Assembly: GCA_020284085.1 (NCBI GenBank)
Contig: JACEVL010000294.1
Span: forward strand, 62,001 to 126,000
Direction of reading: 5' to 3'
DNA: 64,000 nucleotides
DNA from: Aporrectodea caliginosa
Taxonomy: Eukaryota; Annelida; Clitellata; Crassiclitellata; Lumbricidae
The first letter of the stretch is position 1; each line of letters opens with the position of its first letter. Below are positions 1-10,983 of this stretch, piece by piece. Under the pieces are notes generated by a model. That model did not search any database. It saw only the letters and a program-made list of their open reading frames with translations, and was not told where the DNA came from. Made by a program: the position numbers and the translations under genes.

Positions 1-109
<109 letters not shown>

Positions 110-118
110 ATGTCTATC

Positions 119-714
119 AAGTGCGTCACCGACTGCACCAAGATTAGCAAGGATGAAGTCCAAGTGTGAGTACAGAAAATGAATCTTCAGCGACATGTTG
201 CACTTCATGACTTTGCATGCTTGAACACAAATATACTGTAATTCTCTAGTGGCCACGAAAAGTATCTGAAGTATAGGCCTACTTGAACGCTTATCACGAT
301 ATTTATCTGGGCATATCTTCGATCCTCTCTAGTCACTGATTTGTGGACCAACAATTGTCTTTCTTAATCTTGGCGTAAGTAATTCTTGAAAATATCGCTT
401 TGAAATATCGAAATCCTTCACCTTCCTTGTTCACCGCTTTCACGAAATGTCTCATCAATCCGATTTTTATATGAAGAGGAGACAAAATAACCTTCTTATG
501 TTCAGTGGTTATAAGCCATCCCTTTCTTCAGGAATCAAACAAGTACGGAGAGAGCAGTCTTGTTTACTGTAATCAGACTCATTCGCAAAGGAAACAATAG
601 TACTTGATAAGTCCGATGTGCGTTTCCACAGATGCTCACCACAGATGTTCCAGTTGTACAGGTTGTACTGTACGTGTTTTAACAGCAGCTACATGTTTTC
701 GTAGCTTTCATTTT
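119..714. other. No gene recognised
   Basis: Ordinary AT-rich sequence between the CT run and the first foldback arm. I see no domain-bearing frame. It lies downstream of the last visible exon of gene B, so it may be intron. Confidence 0.4.
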
Positions 715-1389
715 CCCGTCAAAAGAGCGCCCGACAAAAGAGCGCCCGACAAAAGAGCGCCGACAAAAGAGCGCCGAAACATTAGGGCGAACGACAATTA
801 TTGTATTTCTTATACCAAATACATTGAAAAAGACTCTGCTAAAGGTAATTTATGAGGATATAATACCTCTAGTGATGTCTATCAATCCAACTGATACCAC
901 AAGTCGTATCGTAACGTGATCTGAAATTTGTAAAGCGTCTCTTACTCTATTCAGAGGCGCTCTCAGCGTGACAGGCCGAGGAAATAAGAAAGTTTTCAAA
1001 TACGCGTTTTATATCATTCACATAATTTACCAACCTAAAAAGTACGTATTTGTAATCATAGAAGCTGGATTGGTTAAACTTTGATTAAATAGAAGTTGGA
1101 TTGATAAAAATAATTCTTTGCTAAAATGAAAGTTGGACTGATGAAAATAATTCTTTGTATAAATGGAAGTTGGATTGATTAAATTAATTCTTTGCATATA
1201 TGGAAATTGGATTAATTAAAATAATTTCTGCATTCACCTGGACGGCGGATTGAGGAAGCCAATTCTTTGCTTAAAATAGAAGTTGAATTGATACAACTAA
1301 TTCTTTGCTTAAATAGAAGTTGAATTGATAAATTATCTGTCGCTCGCTCTAATGTGTCGGCGCTCTGATGTCGGCGCTTTTTCGACGGG
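715..1389. mobile_element. Foldback-like element 1 with tandem-repeat arms and minisatellite core
   Basis: The left arm (715-776) is four head-to-tail copies of a 14-15 bp unit, GACAAAAGAGCGCCC. The right arm (about 1340-1389) is the inverse of that array, with GGCGCT...TGTCGGCGCT units ending in CGACGGG. Between them (about 1060-1335) are copies of a ~40 bp minisatellite with core AGAAGTTGGATTGATGAAAA. Inverted arms made of short direct repeats are the hallmark of foldback elements (Drosophila FB, sea-urchin TU). No coding frame is present, so it would be non-autonomous. Target-site duplications were not resolved. Confidence 0.7.
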
Positions 1390-1537
1390 TCACCGCGCAT
1401 TACATAGCCAATAGGCTCTTGGTCAACTCTCAGATCGGTAGTAAGTTGCACAGATGATGCAGAGAAGCCACAGACAATGGTTAGACAAAAGTAACAATCC
1501 GACACGTGATACTCTTCTTACCATTCTTCTTATCCTA

Positions 1538-2010
1538 TCGACGGTGTCACGACAACTCGTCGAACGACATTTCGTCTACGACACGTCGTCTACAGACATT
1601 TCGTCTACAAAGTTATTTGATATTGTCACATTAAAATAGAAGCTGGATTGATGAAAAAAACTGTTTCCCGAAATGGAAGTGGGATTGATGAAAACATTCC
1701 TGTGTTAAAATAGAAGCTGAATTGATCGAAATAATTTGTCCCGTAAATAGACGCCGGAAATCAACCTCGATGCAATTATGAAAATAGGTTTCCATTCAAT
1801 AGAAGTTACATTGATGAAAATAATCTTGTCAGTAATTAGAAGCTGGATTCCTGAGAATATTTAGCACGTTTTAGCGAAACTATAAGAAAGTGGCCTCTGT
1901 TAATTACCGTAATGGATACAGATACACTTGTAGACGAAATATCGTTAGACGAAGTGTCGGTAGACGAAGTGTCGTTAGACGTAATGTCGGTAGAAGAGTT
2001 GTCGCAGAAC
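1538..2010. mobile_element. Foldback-like element 2, same core, different arm unit
   Basis: The left arm (1538-1608) carries GACATTTCGTCTAC-type units. The right arm (1928-2010) carries the inverse, GTAGACGAAGTGTCG, with a 15-bp period. The interior (1630-1860) holds further copies of the AGAAGCTGGATTGATGAAAA minisatellite shared with the element at 715-1389. The arm unit is unrelated at first sight to that of the neighbouring element. The right arm was copied along with the adjacent tandem duplication, leaving a solo arm at about 3166-3232. Confidence 0.65.
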
Positions 2011-2955
2011 CCCTATCGACTGCGAACGGTATTGACTTCTTAGTACCTCTAACTTAGGCTCTATGTCAACTCTCAGATCGGCAGCACATGTTGCAAGGCT
2101 AATGTGAGAAATCGGAAGTTTCTTTCTACTTTCTCGAAGGTTCGCTCGGGACTATTTTTTCTAAGATTATAAGCCTATCTTATTCCGCAGCTGCATTCGC
2201 CCAAAACTTTCGAACCCCACGCTACTAATTTTACATCCGAGGAGTTTGAAAGATATCAGGATACTACATCCCTTCTTTTCTCATCAAAAGTTCTAATGAT
2301 TTATACCAAATTACAAGAAGAAGTTAACAGCATCAAATTAGAACTATAAACTAACTGCATATTAACTCAGAACTCTAAGCTACAAATACAAGTGCCTTGC
2401 ACAATAGCTTAGTAGTGTCGGGGTAGACTACCCTTCACTTGTTCTTAAAATATTGGGTTTATTCTGACCCACAAATAAAACTTTGATTGACGTACCACAC
2501 AACAAAAGGAAACTGATTCTGTCGAACTAACCCGTGAGTAGATTGGCCATTAATGTTTGCGATGACACAACCCTCTCCTTCTCACTGTTGCTCTTGTCTG
2601 GATCGCTGTTGTCGACCGATTCCGTGTGCGTTCCGTCTGTTTCCATTGAAGGTTCAGATTTGACATGTTTTGTCATTGAAAACATCACGAGACAAGATAA
2701 AAGAAAATCTCCTGCTTGAAAAGTAACGCTATTGCTTGAGATTCTCAGACTCACAATCACAAGAACTGGTAGCCTTAACAACTGTTTGAAATACATGTAT
2801 TACGATACTCTTCGTAGCACCTTTAAGGTGTTGATAAAATACTAAATGAGTACTAAATACTAAGTGATTAAAGTAATCTTAAAATAATAGCAGACCTAAG
2901 TGATTGTGTGATTAATCAGGTGTCGTTCACTGATTCCTCTTTCTTATTAGTCTTG
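1850..2955. repeat. Tandem duplication, copy A (~1.1 kb)
   Basis: Nearly identical to 3088-4199 over about 1.1 kb. Landmarks include the run from CTGCGAACGGTATTGAC (about 2018 and 3243) through CTCAGACTCACAATCAC. By eye most 60-bp lines differ at only one to three positions. It contains the candidate acidic exon at 2532-2711 and starts within the foldback arm region. Confidence 0.9.
2532..2711 (-). CDS. Possible acidic/Ser-rich linker exon of gene B
   Basis: On the minus strand an AG acceptor precedes 2711 and a GGTTAGT donor follows 2532. The 180-nt exon is phase 1 at both ends, like the CARD and TRADD-N-like exons upstream, so it would join the exon ending at 4320 without a frame break. 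It would encode about 60 residues: a hydrophobic start, then KSEPSMETDGTHTESVD and SDPDKSNSEKERV, a low-complexity acidic stretch resembling a linker. No domain is recognised. The duplicated copy at 3776-3951 is disabled, so this may be the working version, or both may be fortuitous frames. Confidence 0.4.
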
Positions 2956-3087
2956 AAATGAAAGCTGAAATCGATCGAAATACTTTTTTAAGTACATTTA
3001 GAACTGAAAATGATAACCTAAGATGCATGGATGGCATAAGTCCATTCTGTTTTTTGATTCAAAATAATCTATGTCAGTAATTTGCAG

Positions 3088-4199
3088 CTGGTTCGTTTGA
3101 GAATATTTAGCCACTAGGCAAACTTAAGAAAGATAATGAAGCAATGGAACAGATACACTTGTACGGATTTTGTCGTTAGACGAATTGTCGTAGACGAAAT
3201 GTCGTTAGGCGAAATGTCGGTAGACGAGTTGTCGCGGAACCTCGACTGCGAACGGTATTGACTTCTTAGTACCTCTAACTTAGGCTCTATGTCAACTCTT
3301 AGATCGGCAGCACATGTTGCAAGGCTAATGTGAAAAATCGGAAGTTTCTTTCTACTTTCTCAAAGTTCGTTCTGGACTATTTTTTCTAAGATTATAAGCC
3401 AATCTTATTCCGCAGCTGCATTCGCCCAAAACTTTCGAACCCAACGCTACTAATTGTGCATCCGAGGAGTTTGAAAGATATCAAGATACTACATTCCTTC
3501 TTTTCTCATCAAAAGTTCAATGATTTATACCAAATTACAAGAAGAAGTTAACAGCATCAAATTAGAACTATTTGCTAACTGCACAGCAATTTCCACTCCG
3601 AAGCTCTATGCTACAAATACAAGAGCCTTGCAGACACAATAGCTGGCCTTCAAGAAGATAGACTACCCTCAACTTTTTCTTAAAATATTGGGTATTCTGA
3701 CCCACAAATAAAACCTGACAACCAATTGACGTACCACACAACAATTAATAAACTGATTCTGTCAACAAAACTCACCCGTGAGTAGAATGGCCATCTTTTG
3801 CGATGGCACAACACTCTCCTTCTCACTGTTGCTCCTGTTTGGATCGCTGTTGTCGACCGATTCCGTGTGCCCAGATCTGTTTCCATTTAAGGTTCAGATT
3901 TGACATGATTTGTCATTAAAAACATCTCGAGACAAGATAAAAGAAAATCTCCTGCTTGAAAAGTAACGCTATTGCTTGAGATTCTCAGACTCACAATCAC
4001 AAAAACTGGTAGCCTTAACAACTGGCTGTTTGAAATACATGTATTACGATACTCTTCGTAGCACCTTTAAGATGTTTTCAAATACTAAATGATTACTAAA
4101 TACTAAGTGATTAAAGTAATCTTAAGGTAATAGCAGACCTAAGTGATTTTGTGATTAATCAGTTGTCGTTCACTGATTCCTCTTTCTTATTAGTCTTTG
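3088..4199. repeat. Tandem duplication, copy B
   Basis: Second copy of the ~1.1 kb unit described for 1850-2955, about 1.23-1.25 kb downstream in direct orientation. It begins with a single foldback arm (GTAGACGAAATGTCG units, about 3166-3232). Confidence 0.9.
3776..3951 (-). pseudogene. Disabled duplicate of the linker exon
   Basis: Homologous to 2532-2711 and keeps the acceptor and a strong GTGAGT donor. However, it has an in-frame TAA just after the KSEP residues and is 176 rather than 180 nt long, so the frame is lost. If the gene is live, this exon must be skipped. Confidence 0.5.
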
Positions 4200-4319
4200 A
4201 ACCAAAAACTGAATTAACAGATTACTCAGCCAATTAATGTGATTAAGATTTCTTTGCATAAACACCTACAATAGAGAGTGAATGCGTGTGTATTATTGGA
4301 AGTGGCAACAAGTTCTGAC

Positions 4320-4679
4320 CTTTGAAATACGTTCGCATGTTCTGGAATTCTTCAGTGGGTGTTGTTAATGAAGCCACTGCAATTTTCTGTGATCGATTCA
4401 ACAGGCGACTGAACAAAATTTCAACGGAATCCTTGAGTCGTCCTGAGGTCAGCGACTCGTGCAGCTGTTGTAGTTCTTCGATGGTCTTACAATAGATGTA
4501 GAGAACGACACTTTGGCCTGTTTTGGCACCGATTACTTTAAGAGTAACAAGTTCCAGTATTCGATCTGCATCCTCGGTTGATCTGTCATTTATTATCATA
4601 TTTGCTATAGTTGTTGAAATTTCGTTTTCTGTCTCGGTGACGTTCTCCCCGTCCAGATGAGCATGAACTCTCACAACAG
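4320..4679 (-). CDS. Gene B exon: TRADD-N-like domain
   Basis: The exon runs from an AG acceptor (TTATTTTAG, ending at 4680) to an AAAG|GTCAGA donor after 4320. It is 360 nt and phase 1 at both ends. The product has an N-terminal strand VVRVHAHLD, then QSVVLYIYCKTIEELQQLH followed by SGRLKD. This beta-strand plus helix pattern is one I associate with TRADD-N-like domains of invertebrate death-fold proteins (family inference). It aligns with the gene A exon at 44379-44759: VVRVHA against VMKVEV at the start, and EEFQNMRTYFK against NQFKNAVGKFF at the end. The preceding exon supplies one base, completing an Ala codon. An apparent signal peptide upstream is only the intron 3' end. Confidence 0.65.
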
Positions 4680-4874
4680 CTAAAATAACCAGAAACAGCA
4701 ATTGGGTCATTTTCCGGTAAATGCATGAATTCACAATTCAGCTGTACCCGGTCATTTCTCGAAAAACTATACCTAGTCTGTTTATACTAAGTGCTGATAT
4801 TAAAATGTTGTTGATCAGTCAACAATTTAAGATATTTGAAAGTAATTCAAAACAATAACGTAATTTATTAAAAT

Positions 4875-5985
4875 TTATTTTGAATCAAAAATGTTCCACT
4901 CCGATACCGTCTCTGGAAGAAGAGAAACAGTTGGCTCTGATGATACATTGGGTATGAAGCTGGCCGGATGAAATATGTCAAACTGATCGAAATTTGTAAA
5001 TATGGGTTTAACAAACAATAACACGCTGTCGTGCAATTTTACTTGTGGAAAGGTTGTACGGAATAGGTGGTTGTTTTTGCCAAGAAACAATAGTTGGAAA
5101 TACCTAGCGGCAATATCTATTTTGACATATTTTGTTTGCTAAGTTGTAAAATGAACTTTGAACTCAATAATCGTCAAGTCCATCCTGAGGCATAAGAACC
5201 TGTCAGATTCAAGAAATGACATTGACCTAGTTCATAAATGCCACTGTTGTTCTGCTATAAAGCACTGTCAAAACATTTGGGGTCATTTGGGCAGCTATTA
5301 TGAGCCACCCTCTTATCTTGGTAGGGAGGGAAGTACCTGACTTGGGACGCAAGGGTCGTCCATACCTGTGCACTGTGCAGCCTCTTACATCGGAGCTGGA
5401 TCGGTCGAGACCGCTTCAGTGCAGGCGACCAAACGCAAAATACAGAAATTCCAGGGGCTTCCTACATCTCATCTGTTTCAGCCCGTGGCCATCGAGACTT
5501 TGGGCCCGTTCAATCCTCAGCTCTGGAATTCATAAGTGAACTAGGCCGTCGTATGTCATTCGTCTGTATGTTTGTGTCCAACGCTCTAACTTGGCCGCAT
5601 TCAAAGGCACTTTTTCTACAAACCCGAAAGACGAGGCCTGACCCTCCAGACAAAATAATGACCTGCTCCTTATAGCAATTTTTCCTAAATCCTGAGGGAT
5701 CCTTGATACCTCGGGTAAAAAAAATAAATAAATAAATAAATAATAATAATAATTATAATTATTATTATTATTTAATATTTTTAATTTTTATTATTATTAT
5801 GAAAATGCTATTATGATAATAATAATAATTATTATTATTTTATTATTCGTGCTGAAAAGGCCCACTGCAATTCTCATGTTCCTTTAGAGATTATGGCCAA
5901 AATGAAAATTCATATAGACATCAAGTCCAATTGACAATGATAGTGAAGAACCGAGAAGAGATAGACTTTTGAGATGTTCATTTCA
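4875..5985. other. Intron of gene B with unassigned frames and AT-rich microsatellite
   Basis: Contains an unrecognised 71-codon minus frame (4875-5090), an unrecognised plus frame (5300-5539) with no domain I can name, and a low-complexity (AAAT)/(AAT) stretch at about 5716-5850. It lies between the CARD and TRADD-N-like exons, so the simplest reading is intron. Confidence 0.5.
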
Positions 5986-6026
5986 TTAAACACAAACATA
6001 ATTTACAATAAGTAGCCTAGTCCTAC

Positions 6027-6332
6027 CTCCGCCACACTCGAGTATTTTTGCAATGTGTCTTTGTTGAGACTGACGAAGGCAGATCATAGTCTGTCGGTAG
6101 TGACGTAAACTGCGTCTTCGCAAAATGTCCAACAGTGCGTCGTTCTTCTCGTATTGAGTTGGCTTTGAAGAAATTGAATCCTTTTGCCTTCTGTTAATGA
6201 CGTTCGCGGAATACAGAAGACCAAGTAAATCAGTCAGTTCCAGAAGATCAACCAAACTTTCGTGATTGGTGTCTAGTATTGCAATTTCCTTTTCGGTTAA
6301 AGGCCACTCTTCGCCAAAGTCAACTGAATATT
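6027..6332 (-). CDS. Gene B exon: second CARD
   Basis: Acceptor CTGTTTTAG before 6332, donor GGAG|GTAGGA after 6027; 306 nt, phase 1 on both sides. The product is a roughly 100-residue helical death-fold: LTEKEIAILDTNHES, a central DLLELTDLLGLLYSANVI helix, then NDALLDILRRRSLRHY and a closing FxxCLRQSQQRHIAKIL-like helix ending CGG. The closing pattern matches the gene A CARD (CLRQTNQKTVARIM, NGG) and the CARD at 13349-13586 (LRDADQTHIVNYL, NGG). CARDs are adaptor domains of apoptosome and innate-immune complexes. It joins the upstream CARD by one split Glu codon and the TRADD-N-like exon by one split Ala codon. Confidence 0.7.
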
Positions 6333-6339
6333 CTAAAAC

Positions 6340-7329
6340 AGTGTTTATACGTGAAGACAAAGGTTACAACTAAATGTTCGGCGTCAAATGCAGTTAAAGC
6401 GAAGGTAAAGATTTAAATTTAATTCTTGCCCATTGCATCCTGCTAATACCATAGACTCTATACACAGTCCATGCATGCTAACAGAAAGTGGTTATATATG
6501 TTGCTAACATTTCCTGGCACCGAAACTGAGCAGCATTTGACTTGGCTGAATTCTACGACTTCCCCTCTCTGCAACATGCCTTCCTGATGTCTTTTTCCAC
6601 ATCTGTGAGTGACCTGAGCGTTGCCTTCGATTGATCTTCTGAGAGCACATGAATTATGTTTTCGCAAGTGCTCAATCGCTGCGTCAGATTCGCACAATAC
6701 TCCACTGCCACGACCCTGATGCACGCTTTCATGTGCACAAGGTCTGACTTTGGTAACGACTTTTATGGAAATCTTAAATTGCCTGATTTATCAGCAAATT
6801 CTGTATTAAATGCTGCAGCATTCAGCATTTTGGCCTAGCTGATTGATGGTAAACCTAGGTTTGGGTAGGTATACAAGTCTCATGTGGGAAGAGCTACGCT
6901 GGCCACCTATCCAAAAACGCATTACGTAGAAGATCTTTACGCTTATGAGTAATTGTCTTACAGGGTGAGGAAGAGTTGCCATTGCTTAAACAACCTATTA
7001 AATATTATGCAACTCAGGTTCATGCAAACCTGTGAATTTATGTAGTAGGCCTACCACAATAATCTCCTTCCTTCTTCATGTTCATAATATTTTAGTCAAA
7101 TTCCGCATACAATTAATATTATGAGAAATAAGCAAGACTACAGAAGCATATACGCCAGAAGAAATTCTCGTAAAATGTCTATCTGATACCAGGGCCCAGT
7201 CCCATGGAACAGCCTTCCGCCCAGTATCCGAACTTCATTATGTTACAGACATTTCAGACACTGATTGCGTGCACAAACAGTGGAACATATTAGTTAAGAT
7301 TTAGTTAAGATGAGTGTTATCTTTTCTAA
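6340..7329. other. Intron-like sequence, nothing recognised
   Basis: No domain-bearing frame, no clear TIR pair and no array. It lies inside the inferred gene B intron between the two CARD exons. Confidence 0.4.
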
Positions 7330-7551
7330 TGTATGTATGAGCATTGTCTTGTTATAGCGCCCCTTCAAGATTTCTACTCAGAGGCGCTCCCGACTACAGC
7401 GCGGACACTGAATCGGAGTTTCACGCCGAAGCGCATGAGCAATTGCGAGTGAAGAACTTGCCCAGGGTCCAAACGCGGCGGCTTGAGTTGGATTCGAACC
7501 CGCAACCCTCCGGCTGCAAAGCAACGAACATACCTCTGCACCACCGCGCCC
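7330..7551 (-). mobile_element. tRNA-derived SINE, copy 1
   Basis: Minus orientation. The tRNA-like head near 7551 reads GGGCGCGGTGGTGCAGAGGT with a B-box GGTTCGAATCC. The body contains GAAACTCCGATTCAGTGTCCGC. The tail GGAGCGCCTCTGAGTAGAAA continues to GGGGCGCTATAAC and ends in a short TATG repeat. Four other copies lie in the window. Confidence 0.85.
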
Positions 7552-8069
7552 TGTATACTGTATATGTGTGCATTGACAGATCCCGATTATTATTTATATT
7601 TATGCAGCCTCCGTCATCTTTTACCCACTTTACTTTGTTATAAATTAATAGGCCCCCACCTCAGCGGGACTAGTCCCTTTTGGGTGCCTATTGTTCTCAC
7701 TAACAACAGCAGTCAAGCATGTCTCATATGTAACTTGAGTATTACTGATCAAGGATGACACCAAGATCTCGTACAGAGGTAGAGAATGATATTAGAGGAA
7801 ATTCAGCTGCAAGAAGGTTCAGGTCAAGTTTTGCCAGCTGCTGGCGGGTACCCAGCCATATGAACTGGGTTTTAAGAGGATTTAGTTACAGGCGATTTGA
7901 AGAAAGCCAGGCAGAGAGAGTCAGTTGCACGAGACATCGAGCGAACAGCACTCAAAGCATCCTTTGCAGAATTGAATTGAATCGAATTGAATGAATTAGA
8001 AATGGTACCATAACCGGATCTTTAGAATGCGCAACATCTAGAACTAATAACATTAGAAAATGAGGATTA
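7552..8069. other. No feature recognised
   Basis: Non-repetitive sequence with short chance frames only; nothing to annotate between the SINE and the hAT-like element. Confidence 0.4.
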
Positions 8070-8379
8070 CCTAACAGGGTGGCCACAGAAATATGATTTC
8101 AAAATTCCTTGAGTTTTCCAGGTTTTCCAGAGTCACTTTTTGAATTTTCCAGAGTACATTTTAATCGCTTTCCTATTATATTCGCCTAAAGATTAAAAGT
8201 TAACAAATTTTTAGCGGGCTCCTCCCCTATAGTCGCACCTTTCCTTGACTTTTTATATTGTTTTCCTCATAATAGTTCAGATCAATTAGTAAAAACAAAA
8301 ATATAGAAAAATTACTATGTTCACGCACCTTTACAGATGCAAATGCAATCACTAGAGTGCAAGTCAGAAACTTAATACC

Positions 8380-8450
8380 AATGGCTGGAGTTGGGAGCAC
8401 CTCTGAGTAGACCCCTCGAAGAGGTGCTATATAAACCCCCGAATGAATAA
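8380..8450 (+). mobile_element. LINE 3' tail remnant (L2-like)
   Basis: Contains GGGAGCACCTCTGAGTAG and GAAGAGGTGCTATATAAA, the same 3' end as the LINE copies at 36285-36920 and 54189-54575, followed by a short GAAT-type tail. No coding part remains. Confidence 0.6.
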
Positions 8451-8517
8451 TACATACTGTGAATGGACTTAATTGAAACTACTTTGCCCCAATGTGGACT
8501 AGTTCAGTTTCTTTAGC

Positions 8518-10440
8518 TCCTTCACCTCATGCTCAAGGCTTAACACAGCACTGCCTGCATCTCCAGTCAACTTTGCTTTCTTTGCTTTGAGATCTATGAG
8601 TTTAGCAGCTATCTTCCTCTTCGAAGCAGATTTTGCATCATCTCTCGCCTTTTGCGGCTTTACTCACAGGTGTTACTTCTTCATATCGAGGTCTAGTACC
8701 CTGTACATATTGTACAGGGTGGGCCAAAAAAAGTAACCCCTAGGCATATTTGCTAATATTTCTGCCAAAAGTAAGAATTTTTAAATCACGCTTTACAGGC
8801 TTAAAGGTAATTCATATCTACGCATAACGGCCAAATTTCATCGAAAAGCTTCAAGCAGAACAAAAGTTATATCGCTTTTAGTGAGTCCACCCACTGTTTT
8901 TTGATGGTTCAAAAACGTAACGCAACAAAAAGTAAAAAAAAACATTTTACTAAAAGTCATTTCTCAAATAATTGTAATCAAACAAACTTGATATTGCCAG
9001 ATACATATTACAATTATTTAGAAAAGAAACGGGTTACCAGCGTAGCTGCACGTCACTGTGACGTCACTTAGCAAGAAGACAATCAAGTTGATAATAAAGA
9101 ATCTTTCAGATTAATAATTTTTTACAGAAACAATGAAATTGAAATTTCTAAAAATATCAAGATGGGCAAGGTGTCAATGACAGACAAAATGCAGACACTT
9201 CATAAGCAGGGTCTTTGAGCTAAAGCTCTAATCGCCACTTGCCATGATAAACAGTGGAAGCTGAGTAGGCCTACCGTTAAAAATATGCCCCAGCATTGAT
9301 GAAAGGGGATGGGCTCTGGAACGTCGTAAAGGCAGTGGAAGGCCGAAATCTTCCGCACTCCAACAAAATTTAATGGATAATCGCGCAAGGGGAGCTATGC
9401 TGGAGAAATACCACAATCTGCGACCAAAGCCAAAAACGATAAGAGAATTGAAGGTCGCATTGAAGTTGATGTGGGAAGATTAACCTCTGGAGCTCATCAA
9501 CAAAGACATCAAAACATTACAAAAAGACTCAGAACATGCATGGGTACTGGTTGTGGACACATTGAACTCAAGTTGTGAAACAATAATCAAGTTTATTTGA
9601 TAACAATTATTTGAGAAATGACTTAGTAAAATCGTTTTTTGTTGATTTTTGTTGCGTTACGTTTTTGAACCATCAAAAAACAGTGGTTGGACTCACTAAA
9701 AGTGGTATAACTTTTGTTCTGCTTGAAGCTTTTCGATGAAATTTGGCCATTATACGTAAATATGAATTACCTTTAAGTGTGTAAAACGTGATTTAAAAAT
9801 GCTTACTTTTGGCAGAAATATTAGCAAAAATTTCTAGGGGGTTACTTTTTTTTGGCCCACCCTGTAGTTTGTAGCATTAGTTTGTCAATGGCTACTTCCA
9901 TGACACCACCAGCATTGTTGATGGAATCAAAACCATTCGCTAAGCAACTAGAGATGTTTCGTGAAGATTTTCTACCAGCATGTCACCATTCACACTGAAG
10001 CCATTCTCTACTGCCACTCTGCCATGTGACAACACTGAAATCAATTTGATGGCCCACCAAACCAAATGTCTGCATATTCAGGTCAATTGTCTAGATACTT
10101 GAAGTAGAATTCAAGTCTGGTGGTGGGTGTGCTGAAATTCCCAAATGAAGGATTCATCTCTGTCTGTGCTAATTTTCGAAGTGCGGAATATTGCATGTTC
10201 GTAGAGAGAATGTTCCATGACTTGTAAAGACTTTCAACGAGACAAGCAAAGTTGTGTTCATCAACACTGCCACCACTATTTTTGCACTCATTGCGGACAG
10301 AAACGGGATGCAATCCATATGAAATGTAAGTTTCTTGCAATCTGACACCATGCACTGTGTTAATTCAGTCTTCGCTGCAACACCAAGATCAACATCCTTG
10401 TACATTGTACAAACACCAATTTTCTGTTGTATCTACCTTT
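8518..10440 (-). pseudogene. hAT-type transposase C-terminal part, interrupted
   Basis: Minus-strand fragments, split by the Tc1/mariner insertion. At 9930-10020 a decayed motif reads like LSHGxxxVExGFSVN, typical of a hAT-family transposase C-terminal region. At 8518-8690 a Lys-rich tail (KRKIAAKLIDLKAKKAKL) ends at a stop. The frame at 10169-10405 contains MVSDCKKLTFHMDCIPF, probably the same protein. Several stops and frameshifts make it non-functional. It probably belongs to the 8075-13026 element. Confidence 0.5.
8715..9864. mobile_element. Tc1/mariner-like element, internally deleted
   Basis: Ends CAGGGTGGGCCAAAAAAAGT and its inverse, flanked by TA (8713-8714 and 9865-9866). The inverted repeats are long: about 250 bp on each side, including the CGTAACGCAACAAAAA and AGTTATATCGCTTTTAGTGAGTCC blocks. 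The ~600-bp interior holds plus-strand transposase debris: a helix-turn-helix-like start (MTDKMQTLHKQG) and a C-terminus resembling INKDIKTLQKRLRTCMGTGCGHIE once a frameshift is allowed. The catalytic middle is missing. Confidence 0.85.
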
Positions 10441-10474
10441 ACTTTCATCAACTTTGAGATTGAGTCTACACCAG

Positions 10475-10830
10475 CGGTCTACGTTCAAAACCGCGATCAC
10501 AAAACCGCGATCGTCAAAACCGCGATCACAAAATAGCGATGCACAAAACAGCGACTGCATATAATAGCGATCATCAAAACAGCGATTTCACAGATTTATT
10601 ATAGAAAGTTTTAAGTATACATAATTATATTATAGAATGTTTTAAGTATACATAATCATAACAAAAATTAATGTGTAATGTTAGCCTACATTTGAAGACT
10701 TAAACGGTCTACGGTCGATTTCACAGATTTTATTATAGAAAGTTTTAAATGTATCGGTGAAATCGCTGTTTTGATGATCGCGATTTTGACGATCGCGGTT
10801 TTGTGATCGCGGTTTTGAACGTAAACCCAT
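10475..10830. mobile_element. Foldback-like element 3 beside a MULE 3' end
   Basis: The left array (about 10480-10585) has units GTCAAAACCGCGATC / ACAAAACAGCGATC. The right array (about 10766-10824) is the inverse (GATCGCGGTTTTGACG). The 180-bp core contains CATTTGAAGACTTAAACGG and AGAAAGTTTTAAATGTA, which recur at 10830-10990, immediately 3' of the MULE transposase stop. The element therefore looks like a deletion or foldback derivative of the MULE terminus. Confidence 0.7.
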
Positions 10831-10983
10831 TTGAAGACTTAAACGGTCTACGGTCGATTTCACAGATTTATTATATAAAGTTTTAAATGTATCACGAAGT
10901 ATATTTCTAGAAGTAGCCTAGATTTATTATTGAAAGTTTTAAATGTATCACGAAGTATACATAATTTTAACAAATGTGTCATG

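Noticed and set aside
715..776. CRISPR-like array
   Set aside because: Units are contiguous without spacers, the sequence is eukaryotic, and an inverted partner array exists.
4243..4734. A secreted protein with an N-terminal signal peptide (MTQLLFLVILAVVRVHA)
   Set aside because: The hydrophobic stretch is the polypyrimidine tract of an acceptor. Starting after the AG gives an exon that aligns with the gene A TRADD-N-like exon and has matching phase.
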